Positions 13,001-22,161 of a stretch of DNA of 64,000 nt are shown piece by piece. The notes under the pieces were generated by a model that was given only the letters and a program-made list of their open reading frames with translations, was not told the DNA's origin and did no database searches. Source of the DNA: Nansenia antarctica (taxonomy: Eukaryota > Chordata > Actinopteri > Argentiniformes > Microstomatidae); contig OZ022345.1 of NCBI GenBank assembly GCA_963989245.1, forward strand, positions 53,580,852-53,644,851, in the 5' to 3' direction. The position numbers and the translations under genes are program-made. Position 1 is the stretch's first letter. Each line of letters begins with the position of its first letter.

Positions 13001-14076
13001 ACAGTTTGGTCCGGTCCAGCCAAACTTACACTGGCCACAGTCATAGCCAGCGAAGTTACCTGGACAAAGGGGAGGGAAAAGATAGGTTGGAGTTGGCTGC
13101 ATGTGAACTACTGCACATGGAACCATTCATTAAATTGAATTACAGTTTCTGTACCAATATGTAAACAAATCTCAATCACATTACGGTACATAGGGCTCTA
13201 TTTTAATGGCAAAAAAACATGTTAGCGCAAAAGCTAGGGGGGGCTCTATGGGTTGTGTCTGCAATATTAGTAGACTGATATTTTCAAGTTCATAATTTTT
13301 CTGAGCAACTGATAGCACTTGACCTGCTCATTGGCATGAACAAGTCTCTATTAGCCTGCCGTTACTTCAGGCGAGAACTGGTCATTTCACCAGTTACTGT
13401 CGACACAAATAGTGGATAGTGAGTTGGACTGATGATCAGAAGGTCATGAGGTCAAATCCCACCTGGGAACACCACCTCTAGCGTGCCCTTGAGTAAGGCA
13501 CTTAGCCCTAAATTACTCCAGGGAGACTGTCCCTGTCATTTCTAATTGTAAGTCACTTTGGATAAAAGTGTCTGCTAAGTGGGTTTTTCGCCGGCCGAAA
13601 ATAGAGCCGTACAGTTTAGCCACCAGTCTAGTGGTAGATCAGTGAGATCTTTCACATCCCATCACAATAATCCACATTGCCTGTTGTTTCACTGTAGCAA
13701 AAACATATTTCATGGAACTTTGAACCAACGTGTATGATGCAGTCATAAGTAATCATTTAGGTTATATTTAGGTTGTATATTACTCACCTAAGCACCTGCA
13801 TGTTCGATTGAAGAATTTAGTTGGCCATCTTTCTCTATCATCCACATTTCTCAGTCTATAGGGTCCACCCCAGGGTTTGGTGTCTACTCTTATGTCGGAG
13901 CAGTTTCCTCGTCTAGATAAAGTTCCACAGATGTTGGCAGCATCAGAGCCCAAAGAAGGGCAGCACTGCTTAGAGACGATCCCCTCCACGGTGCTGCAGA
14001 CTCGTGGAAACTGAGCCTCTGTAGAATCGGGCCATATCATAAAACACACCAAGCCTAGAACCAGTGCCTTCATCAT
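10046..14076 (-). CDS. dct: Dopachrome tautomerase (tyrosinase-related protein 2), complete, eight exons
   Basis: Exons in transcript order are 14076-13788, 13059-12760, 12184-12084, 11972-11806, 11537-11358, 10776-10641, 10530-10329 and 10218-10046. All junctions are GT-AG and in frame, giving 515 residues. Dct isomerises dopachrome to DHICA in melanosomes, in eumelanin synthesis. Residues 1-21 look like a signal peptide (cleavage near 'STEA|QFP'). A cysteine-rich EGF-like part follows ('YDCGQCKFGWTGPNC'). Metal site A is H187, H209 and H218; site B is H367, H371 and H394, the expected spacing. A membrane segment spans about 465-487, and the short cytosolic tail carries 'EPLI', a likely melanosome-sorting signal. 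Many N-glycosylation sequons are present (e.g. 'NCS', 'NRT', 'NIS'). Length and exon plan fit the family (about 519 residues). Two Met codons open the frame (14076 and 14073), and either could start. Introns 1, 2 and 5 each carry a short repeat element. Confidence 0.97.
10826..11183. mobile_element. Foldback MITE in dct intron 5
   Basis: The ends are long inverted repeats of about 130 bp. The left begins 'TGTGACGGCAGC' and the right ends with the near-complement 'GCTGCTGTCACA'. The arms share blocks such as 'GACACACTCGCTAGTCAA' and its complement. A spacer of roughly 80 bp separates the arms. It has no coding capacity. A clear target duplication was not found, so the superfamily stays open. 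Confidence 0.8.
12304..12562. mobile_element. Short MITE in dct intron 2
   Basis: Imperfect terminal inverted repeats of about 35 bp bound the element: left 'TCGTGAGCTTAGAATTATAC', right the near-complement containing 'TATAATTCTAATGTCACGA'. The inner arms share 'GGTTCTATCTCC' and its complement. It has no coding capacity, and the target duplication is unclear. Confidence 0.7.
13191..13611. mobile_element. Element with 'GGCTCTATTTT' inverted ends in dct intron 1
   Basis: The ends are short inverted repeats: left 'TAGGGCTCTATTTT', right the complement of 'TACGGCTCTATTTT'. A tRNA-derived SINE lies inside, towards the right end. Either a SINE jumped into a MITE or the unit is a composite. A target duplication is not evident. 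Confidence 0.5.
13405..13585 (+). mobile_element. tRNA-derived SINE with teleost-type 3' tail
   Basis: A Pol III promoter B-box-like 'GGTCAAATCCC' lies at 13450-13460 and an A-box-like 'TAGTGAGTTGG' lies about 35 bp before it. The 3' part reads 'cactttggataaaagtgtct', the tail shared by many fish SINEs and their partner LINEs. It has lost its promoter context and lies antisense to dct in intron 1. Confidence 0.75.
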
Positions 14077-14185
14077 CTTTCACACCTCTGTCTCCTCTAT
14101 CCTCTGTTTGCACTCCGATTATCTGCAATGATGCGCTCAATTAGTTCCTCTGAAAGAGCATGGAATCCTACTCTGTAACGGTCCT

Positions 14186-14202
14186 CAGCTGTGTATTTAA
14201 AA
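14186..14202 (-). promoter_or_regulatory. Candidate dct core promoter: TATA-like box and E-box
   Basis: On the minus strand a TATA-like 'TTTTAAATA' lies at 14194-14202, about 120 bp before the dct start codons, with an E-box 'CAGCTG' at 14186-14191. The spacing would put the transcription start near 14165. I did not see a canonical MITF M-box ('TCATGTG') in the 400 bp upstream. Function is inferred. Confidence 0.35.
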
Positions 14203-14984
14203 TGTCATACAGTGATAACTGTGGCCTGTATGATGAACACCCTGGGAGAAAGTAGGCAATCGTTTTACGATTGGTTTCATAGAAATTAACAAAGCCCAAT
14301 TTATGTTCTCCCTTTAAGTACGGCTGGAAGGGATTATGTCAGTGGTCCCGTGGTAATCACCTGACAACAGTGAACTATGAGCCAGACTAATACCAATGCC
14401 TGAGGGAGAAAAAAAACTAAAAAAAAACTAAAAAAAACTCTCTGCTCTTAGCCAGCCCATCAGAGAACAGATCCACAGTAGTGAATATCAATATCGTTTG
14501 AATGTGTAGTAAGAAAAGTAAGTAACCTTGAGAACCGATGGTTCTCGAGCCTAACAGTCCTTAGGGCAGGAGCCTATCTCCTGTTTCCATAGTGTGAGGC
14601 TATCAGCTCAGCATAACCTTTGAATTCTGTACGACCATTTCAATATAGGCCTCAAACTGCACGTTTGACAGCATTTTTCTAAATGTCCTTATCTGTCCCC
14701 TTTCTTTCTACAAGCCATAAAGGGTCATCAGACCATAGTACATAGTAGCGTCACCCATATCAGGGTCACCCTTGTAACAGAGGGGGTAATAAACCTACCT
14801 AAACCTACCTAATAAACCCACAACTTAACTCTGAAAAAAAATAAGAATAAAAAGTCCACTGATTGGACTGAAATTTATGTCATTAGTAAATAATATTATA
14901 AAATGTATAGTGAAGACATTGACACACATCTGCAACCATCCATCCAAACAGGTATTTTTCCCAGCAAAATGAAAACAGCAAAAA
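14203..14984. other. dct upstream intergenic sequence
   Basis: No gene is seen. It includes A-rich runs at 14407-14438 and a perfect 10-bp-stem hairpin ('cttgagaaccgatggttctc') near 14526-14549. It probably contains part of the dct regulatory region. Confidence 0.4.
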
Positions 14985-15240
14985 GTAATTCCCATGTATA
15001 CAAGTGGAGATAGACATCTATTCTCCAACTATAGACCAATCTCTCTGCTTTCCCAGTTCTCAAACATTTTAGAAAAACTATTTGTGCAAAGGCTTGATAA
15101 TTTATTCGTTTATAAACACAGTTTATTGAGTGACCATCAGTATGGCTTTAGAGCAAAGGTCCACCGTAATGGCAGTGATGGAACTGGTTGAAGAGATTTC
15201 TAGTAGGCAAAATAAGCTATTGCTTCAGATTACACCTTTT
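14985..15240 (+). mobile_element. Non-LTR retrotransposon fragment (reverse transcriptase N-terminal blocks)
   Basis: A broken frame encodes 'NYRPISLLSQFSNILEK', 'QRLDN', 'LLSDHQYGFRAK' and, after a frame change, 'AVMELVEEIS'. These are the first conserved reverse transcriptase blocks of a fish LINE different from the L2 copy at the window start. Both ends are truncated and the fragment is not functional. Confidence 0.85.
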
Positions 15241-16488
15241 CAGTCATTTTTTTGTTTTTGCTTAACATTTCATTTAATGCCTTATAGATTTGTATGTAAG
15301 AAAAGGGCCGACTTTGAGTGTTTGACTGTGTTACTTTTAAGGATGGTGCGAGTTAAGTGTGCGTGAGGTAACATAGCCAACAGCGTTTACTAAGAATCGT
15401 ATGCTTCCCTTGGGAAGAGTCATCAACTGATTTTGGAATTCATCTGAGAACCAAGCATTCTTTGTTCTGGGGGAGGAGCTTCAAACACATTAACAACGGC
15501 GTGTGACGTGTGGTACTCCAATACTTGCATATCTGATTTTTTTTTTTCATACACGAGTTTTGCTCGTGAGAGAAGCCTTTCCCTTCCCCCTATATATACC
15601 TATGACCTGGCATGTGACTGTTGATTGTTTTTAGTTTTTGTCCTCTTTTGAGGGGGAGATTTCAGTAATCAGAACAGCACAGTAGATACAGTGAAAACAA
15701 TATAATAAACAAAGACCATACACATCATACAGTACAGCAGGACATTTAGTTGCCATATGAATGTTGTTGGATCACACTAGTTGCATGATTTCATACAGAA
15801 AGTTAAACTAAGATACTTCTCTCTCTATTACATTTATGAAAGTGTAAGGGATTTATATAATACAAATGTATGCCATTTAGCAGACATTTCTATCAAAAGA
15901 CACTTACTGTACAGTGAGTGCATCAAATGTGTTTATATATGGTCTCAACAAGAATCAAACCCCCAATCTAAGCATTGCTAGAGCTTTGGTGTACCAGGGT
16001 CTTGTATAAGTTCATAATAAAAAAAAATGTCAAGGCTATTGTAAGAAATGGTTAGAGTTAGGATGTGGTGTGGCTTTTGAGAGGGAAAATATCTCCAGAG
16101 AAAAGCCATTGTGTGTGACCATAACCCCTCTCATTCCTTCCTACATGTTTCTTATACAACGGGTACTATGAGGTTCACTGCATTTAACAGGATTAACTTG
16201 TAGGATTCCTGGAAGAAGTCTAATGGAATTTGTGTGTAGAAATTGCAATGTTATGTCAATCAAGGAGTAAACCGTGGATAATAAATTAATAACTAAAATA
16301 AAACATATTCATTGCCTAAAATTCATATCCAAATGCATCTATGTATGTTTACCATCAGGAATTTCTGGTAATACACTTAATTTCGTACTACTGTAGTACT
16401 GTATGCAGCCTGACCCCCAAATTTGTCTTCCTGCGAACTCTTCACTGATCACTTTCATGTAGGGTTTACAGGAAACAGAATAGTATTA
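15241..16488. other. Intergenic sequence, no feature recognised
   Basis: It has no coding signal. It contains a T-run followed by a small hairpin ('cacgagttttgctcgtg') near 15553-15569. Mobile-element fragments too decayed to identify may be present. Confidence 0.3.
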
Positions 16489-16990
16489 TAACGGTCCCAT
16501 GGGAGGAGGCCATCGATGAGGCATTCGAACGGAAGAGGCTGCGGTATGCCAACTTAGCAGTCGAAGCAGAGGGGCGGGGCTGGAACGTGAAGGTGGGGCC
16601 AGTGGAGGTGGGCTGCAGAGGCTTTGTAGCCAGCTCCACCACAAGGCTCCTGAGGGCAGTAGGGATCAGAGGACAGGCCCAACGGAAGGCAATCAGAGAA
16701 CTGTCCACTGCAGCAGAACGGAGCAGTCACTGGCTGTGGCTGAAACGTAGGGACCCAACATGGGCTCCCAAATGACCACGTGGTGCCACCGTGCGACACA
16801 CACCCAGGCCTGATCAGCCTGTGGTGGGCCAACCTCGGCAGAGGGTGTCTTGTGATAACTGGCCGAAACACCCAATGAGGTCGGGGACCACAACTGAAGA
16901 TGTGTCGTACTGGTGGCACCACGTGATCATTGCCAAATTCCACTCCACCCAAGAGGACATCTCCAACTCCACTCAATTGTTGTGCTGAAT
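16489..16990 (+). mobile_element. Non-LTR retrotransposon 3' end (C-terminus of reverse transcriptase protein and 3' UTR)
   Basis: The plus-strand frame ending at 16774 encodes 'VPWEEAIDEAFERKRLRYANL', then 'PVEVGCRGFVASSTTRLL', 'AERSSHWLWLKRRD' and a stop. I recognise this as the C-terminal tail of reverse transcriptase proteins repeated in many fish genomes, probably an R2/NeSL-like group, though the clade is from memory. GC content is clearly higher than the surroundings. A 3' UTR probably follows to about 16990. The long minus-strand frame here is a shadow. Confidence 0.65.
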
Positions 16991-17373
16991 ATTTACGGAT
17001 TTTAACAACCAGTCCTATTAAGAATCCATAAGAATACATTTAGGGAGGAGAAGATTCATTTAAAAACTATTTTGTATACAATATATTGATGAATTACCTC
17101 AAATGAATCAATTAGTATTGTAAAAAAAAACAGTATATAGCTATTTCTCCCATTATTGTGAATCTAATCCATACAACTCCCACTGTCCTTTTGCAAGATG
17201 AAAAGATAGACATTTGCTCCAGGCTTCCTTTAAAAAAAAATATATATATGTTAAACATTATAACAATTCTATTTTTACATGACCTTTATTGGTTGGATAT
17301 TTCCCTTATGTGTACCTGAGCCCCAATTGGCTCAAATGTTCTCATTTATATGTATATCTCGGGCAGACAAACA

Positions 17374-18020
17374 TGCCCCCTTTAAGAGCCTTTAAGAGCC
17401 TTACTAATACTAATCCTTGGTATTCCACAGAACTTTCAGATCTTCTTTTTTTGAGAAACCAGGCCAAGGCTAGAAAAACAGACTCAGTAGCTGATTGGCA
17501 GGTTTTCCGACAACTGATAAATAGATCATCAACCTCATCAATTAAGAAAGCTAAATCAAGCTACTTCCTAAGTGCTATCTCGGATTCTGCTGGTGGTCCT
17601 AAGCATTTTTGGAAGTTGAGGCTCTGAAGCATGGAAATTCCTCTTCCTTCTTACTTAAGAAAGTTTTGTCAGGCACATTACAGAGAAAATGTAGATAAAT
17701 AATGCCTTTAATCAGCATTTTATCTCAATAGGCCTTTTATATGAGATAATGGTGGTTTGGCTGACCCTAGTCAGACAGGTGACTGCGCTTCCATCTCCCG
17801 GCCACCAGTTGCTCAATGGAAGATCTGTCAACTACTAGCAAATCTTTGTTTTCATTTCAACAATTTTCTACTTGATGTAGAAGATGCCCTGCTTAAAATT
17901 GACATTAAAAAAAATCTATTGGGGCTGATCTGCTTGATCCAGGCCTATTTCAGCTCGCCTGATTGCAGAGTCATTCACACTTTTAGTCTGACTGTTATCT
18001 TTCCTGGGGGCATCTTTGCC
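17374..18020 (+). mobile_element. Non-LTR retrotransposon fragment (region before the reverse transcriptase)
   Basis: A disrupted plus-strand frame encodes 'NPWYSTELSDLLFLRNQAKA', 'DWQVFRQLINRSS', 'IKKAKSSYFLSAI' and 'PKHFWK'. Further on, in other frames, come 'NAFNQHFISI', 'DVEDALLKIDIKKN' and 'GADLLDPG'. This order is typical of the linker between endonuclease and reverse transcriptase in fish LINEs. It may come from the same family as the fragment at 14985-15240, but the order is rearranged. It abuts the dct exon 5 relic on its left. Confidence 0.8.
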
Positions 18021-18062
18021 TGGGGACAAAGTGATAACTACACAGGGAGTTATATTGGCAAG

Positions 18063-18232
18063 ATTACCTGAAGCTGAGGGTGGAGAAGTGGGGAGCACTG
18101 TCAAAGAGTTCGAGGCAGCTCAGCTCACATCATTCATGGTGGGCAGACTCATGTTGGTCCTGCCACTCAGACCTCTCCTCATGGAGCCCTCATTGGTCGC
18201 ATTATAGACATGTTTTGTAAATATTCATCCCT
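18063..18232 (-). pseudogene. Relic of dct exon 5 (decayed second dct copy)
   Basis: The minus strand aligns by eye over its whole length with dct exon 5 and its donor site (11354-11537). Shared blocks as written on the plus strand are 'attacctgaagctga', 'catcattcatggtggg', 'gccctcattggtc' and 'atattcatcc'. Small indels and substitutions destroy the frame. It lies 6.7 kb upstream of the real exon 5 and in the same orientation. Exons 6-8 would lie to its left, where LINE fragments now stand. Confidence 0.88.
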
Positions 18233-18256
18233 TTTGTGGCCAATCTTAATCTAAAA

Positions 18257-18273
18257 GGGTTAGGGTTAGGGTA
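18257..18273. repeat. Short telomere-like TTAGGG run
   Basis: Three consecutive TTAGGG-type units ('gggttagggttagggta'). It is too short to be a true interstitial telomere and may be chance. Confidence 0.5.
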
Positions 18274-18384
18274 ATCACTGATTACCCCATTGTAACAATT
18301 TTAAATAATTACAAAATATTTTTTAATGAATACATTTGAAAATGAAGGATTCAATAGTAGTCAAATGTGTTATTTGCATACACA

Positions 18385-18752
18385 TACACTCACTGGCCAC
18401 TTCATTAGGCACACCTTGGGGTTGGACCCCCTCTTTTGCCTTCAGAACTGCCTTAATTCTTCGTGGTATAGATTCAACAAGGTGCTGGAAACATTCCTCA
18501 GAGATTTTGGTCCATATTGACACTATAATATCACACAACAGCCCGTCTGGCACCAACAACCAATGCGAGGTTCAAAGTCACTTAAATCACCTTTATTTCC
18601 CATTCTGATGCTTGGTTTGAACTTCAGCAGATCGTCTTGACCATGTCTACATGCCTAAATGCATTGAGTTGCTGCCACATGATTGGCTGATTAGATATTT
18701 GCGTTAACAAGCAGTTGAAAAGGTGTACCTAATGAAGTGGCCAGTGAGAGTA
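18385..18752. mobile_element. Complete TA-flanked MITE ('CACTGGCCACTTCATTAGG' type)
   Basis: The terminal inverted repeats are 'CACTCACTGGCCACTTCAT' on the left and its complement near 18730-18750, bounded by TA on both sides. This is a very widespread fish repeat. A second copy truncated at its left end lies at 23306-23589, as part of a larger local duplication. Confidence 0.85.
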
Positions 18753-19350
18753 TAATAAATTATTATTAATATTTATTGCTTTTTCAAAATCTTTGGATTT
18801 GGACAAGTAACTTGAGCTCTCGGACAAGTACAAGATAAGTTCACTTGTCCAAAGGACAAGTACCTGAAAAAGCTTAATGTCAAGCCCTGTATTATATTAT
18901 AATATAATTATATATTAACTCATATATAAAATAACTAATATTATTAATAATAGTAAATAATATAAATAAAAACAAAAGGTGAGCTGGCTGTCCTCACTGG
19001 CTACTTGGAGCACTTTGAGCTGCAACGTTTGCAGGAAAAGTGCTATACAAATAAAAAGTTGTTATTATTCTTTTTATTATTATTATTATTATTACTGTCA
19101 GTCTCGGGATAACTGCCAACTGAAGTATAAGAATATATACAATAATCAACTATTCACAATAAACATATTCATTGTTCTTACAATATATCTTATTGTAATG
19201 TTACTTAATCTAATTCCCATATTCCCAAATCACAATACACAAATCTCCTTTTATATCATTACTACTGATTCTCCTTTCTCAAACCATAAATCTCTGGCTG
19301 CATTCGTAAATTCTCTACGAGAGCGCACGCTGGGTTCAACGTCATAAAGG
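18468..19350. repeat. Direct repeat copy 1, downstream flank of the gtsf1-like gene
   Basis: It is nearly identical by eye to 23306-23881, except that bases of about 18893-19202 are absent from copy 2. The shared block contains three transposon pieces in the same order: the TA-flanked MITE, a hAT-like end finishing 'gtcaagccctg', and the left end of a 'GCATTCGTAAATTC' element. Homology stops at about 19350, some 12 bp before the stop codon of the gtsf1-like gene. Confidence 0.85.
18976..19096 (+). mobile_element. LINE 3' tail with (TTA)n end
   Basis: The sequence 'gtgctatacaaataaaaag' followed by (TTA)n is the usual 3' end of fish L2/CR1-like LINEs. It lies in the segment present only in direct repeat copy 1. 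Confidence 0.6.
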
Positions 19351-19361
19351 CAGGGTTCGAG

Positions 19362-21167
19362 TTATGTGGGCTTCAATGGGAGCTGATCGATCAGGTGTGT
19401 GGACACGCCCCACACGAAAGGAGACGCAACGTCATCTGCCTCTGCAACAACAGAAACAGCATTATTATTACAACATCATACAATAACCTTTCCTTGTTCC
19501 ACGCCCTGCTGGGCATGCTTTGAAAATTAAATGGTTGCCCGAATTAGGTACAGCTCCCCAATGCATTCAGTTATGCATAGAAATGATCAGTATGTCACTT
19601 AATTAGCACGGCATCTGTACATCTGAAATTTGAATTGGCTCAAGTGTGCATCAACTTCACACTGGGATATTTAGTCACTCACATTTAAAGTCATAAAAGC
19701 ATCTTTGGGCTTGAATTAATCACAGGCCCAGCTCACTAGAGTACCGACCTTTATCCCAGTCCTCCTCACATTTGGTGTTTGGTATCCAGGTGCTGACAGG
19801 GACGTGCCACTTGCTCTTCACCTCAGCACTGTCCACTGTTAACCAAAGAACCTGGTTAGACTCACTACAAGGAGCAAATGGGTTTTATTGACAAAGATAG
19901 TATCATTGAAGATACAACAACATTTAAATCTTACGGTCTTCGCTATTCACAGATCTCCTGTCCTCACAGTTCAGGATGTGGTGTGATAGCTCACGTTTGG
20001 GCATCAGGTGGCGGGCATTGAAAGGGCAGGTTTTCAATGTATTGGCCAGTTCTGGGTGATTCTAAAAAGACGAAAAAGATGCTTTACGAAAAAGAGCATA
20101 TTTGAGAACATCTCATTTGAGATTTCAATGTCTGCAACGGCAGACTACTCAGTAGTTATTCCAACAGTTATTCCACGACAAGCACTACAGTTCTTACCTT
20201 ACGGCACTTGATCAGATGGTATGGGAAGCGGCTGCCACGGATCTGGTGGTTCTTGTCATATGGACACTGAAGGAGTTTGTTTGGGTCACTGGCATCTTTC
20301 ATTTCTATGAGCAATGGTAAGAGAAATGTGAATGAGAAATCAACATCACTCAATTCAAACGTTGGGTAAAGTGTGGTTCTTTTTAAATATACAGTACATA
20401 TAGTATATAAGATAGGAATATGTGAAAAAGATAGGAAGGACATCCTAAGAAAATCTTTGTCTTTTTCAATATTTTAACATATGGACATTTGATTTTAATT
20501 TTAACAATATTGAGAGATGGTGGCAATATAACTAAACAAATAAAACTTGAAACATCTTCAGTCTTAAAATTCAGATAGGCTATAGTTTTATGTAATAAAA
20601 ATGAATAGTTTAAAAGATAAAGTTGAATTTCATCATGTGTGTTCCATTTCTGCATAGCAGTGACACCTTGTTAGTTCTAGATTCTATTGATATAAATTCC
20701 AGTAATTAGCATGTATATGTAAAGAGGTAAACCTTGATCACTTTTGAACCATACATGATTTTTCTCATGCAATTCTCTATGTGATGGACATATTTATTTT
20801 AATCTAAAGTGAAAGCAAAATGATTTGTGTGGACACCCTACATAGGGTGTCCTAACTTTTTCCTCAGTAGGAATTGGCATCTTTGTTCATATTTTGTTAT
20901 ACATGATAAGTTACATTTTCATTGTTTTTGGTTAAATTACATCACCTTTATCTATAGATATTGTTTGAAAGATCAAATATTGATGTAGTGTCCTAATTTT
21001 TTCACACTGTAAGATCTTAAGGACTTTCAAGAGATGAGTGCAGGAATATTTCACAATGGTTTCTTAAAGCTCGTGTTTAGCCTACCAGTGTCTTCGAAGC
21101 GTTGCAGCTCCTCAATTGTAGCAGTGGTCTTCGTGAGAGTGCAAGTTGATCCCAATGAGAAGGCCAT
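19362..21167 (-). CDS. gtsf1: Gametocyte-specific factor 1-like (double CHHC zinc finger), complete, five coding exons
   Basis: Coding exons in transcript order are 21167-21086, 20304-20198, 20061-19935, 19835-19749 and 19441-19362; all junctions are GT-AG and in frame, giving 160 residues. Gtsf1 proteins bind Piwi proteins, stimulate piRNA-guided cleavage and support transposon silencing in germ cells. Two U11-48K-type CHHC fingers are complete: C41-H47-H57-C61 ('CPYDKNHQI', 'FPYHLIKC') and C75-H81-H91-C95 ('CPFNARH', 'LSHHILNC'). The acidic C-terminal part keeps tryptophans at 115, 122, 132 and 145 ('CEEDWDK', 'SPFVWG'), the Piwi-contact type. Human GTSF1 has 167 residues. The start at 21167 gives 28 residues before the 'MKDASDP' stretch, and Met29 is an alternative start closer to the mammalian N-terminus. 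A likely 5' UTR acceptor lies near 21217. Introns rule out a retrocopy. The gene lies between two dct relic exons and is flanked by direct repeats. A gtsf1l paralogue is possible. Confidence 0.93.
20832..21012. mobile_element. MITE end in gtsf1 intron 1
   Basis: The right end, 'tcctaattttttcacactgt', resembles TIRs of Tc1/mariner-like fish MITEs. The left part starts with the 22-bp hairpin 'ggacaccctacatagggtgt' plus 'cc', with 10-bp arms and a 2-nt centre. The phrase 'gtgtcctaa.tttttc' occurs near both ends in the same orientation, so the exact boundaries are uncertain. Confidence 0.4.
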
Positions 21168-22161
21168 GCTGTTAGCCAAAATGAAATGAGCAGAAATTAG
21201 TGATGAATTCGTTAGCTGAAAAAAGAAAAAATACATAAAATGAAAGAGCTATGCTAGCAAGCTAGGCCTAGGATCAAATACAACACTTTTATCCTAAAAC
21301 GATCACTGGCATTCATGCAGCAGCATTCAAATACTATTGTTTGGAATGTGCATCCAAACTGACATTGGTTATGGTTACGCTGATAGTTTTCAAAAAAGTA
21401 TATCAAGCGTTATGCGTTTATCCTTCCCCCAACCTTCTACTGCATCACTCTCAGCTCCAGGTCCATGCATCCACGTGGCAAACGTTGAAATAAATTGAGT
21501 CAGTGCGTTAGCGCACTCTGCCGTTTTTGCTTTATACTCAGGGGTGCACATAACTGGTGCGCCAGTGCGCATGCGTCGCCAAAATGCATGCTGCGCGGCA
21601 GATCAGCCGCATGATGGCGCTTTTGCGCACCCAAAAAAAAAAAAAAGAAGAAAAAAAAGGTTGATCACAAAAAAAACATCCTCTACCATGGTTGAAATTG
21701 AGGACAGTGATAATTTACAGCAGTCAAGAGAGCAGTGATGATGACGATTAAGCTTGTAGCATAAATACATGCTTAGGCTGTAACTTTTTGTTGAAAAGTT
21801 GATTTCAGTGTTTACAGAACAGAGCAGTGCTTAAAGAGATGTCCGTTTATTTCAGTGTGTTTAAAGAACAGACATTCAGTTAGTGCTTAAAGAGATGTCA
21901 GTTGATTTCATTGTGTTTAAAGGAGTCTGACAGACTTTCATGCTTAAAGAGCAGTCATTTGATTTTGCACTTGTTTATTTTGTTTTGCACACAATCATTT
22001 GTTCGTTCATCTTTATTTATGAATAAATGTCGTTTTGCTAATATAAGTTATCCATGTATCCCTTTTTCATCCATCCTGTGGGACGGGTCGTGACTCGCGA
22101 GCTCGGGGAGCACCAAGCAGCATCCCTAGGTGCTCCTCTGAGCACTGGCCCCAAAAAGTTA

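Noticed and set aside
12746..13138. 130-codon plus-strand frame
   Set aside because: It is antisense to dct exon 2, whose minus-strand translation is clearly the real protein.
13450..13460. Possible tRNA gene (B-box)
   Set aside because: The surrounding sequence does not fold as a tRNA cloverleaf and continues into a typical SINE body and tail. The same holds for 26149-26159.
16554..17039. 161-codon minus-strand frame
   Set aside because: It is the shadow of a plus-strand retrotransposon C-terminus with recognisable motifs.
18257..18273. Interstitial telomere
   Set aside because: Only about three units are present, too few to claim a fusion site; kept only as a short repeat.
19362..21167. 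gtsf1 as a processed retrocopy inserted into dct
   Set aside because: Four introns with consensus splice sites interrupt the coding region, so it was not inserted as a spliced cDNA.
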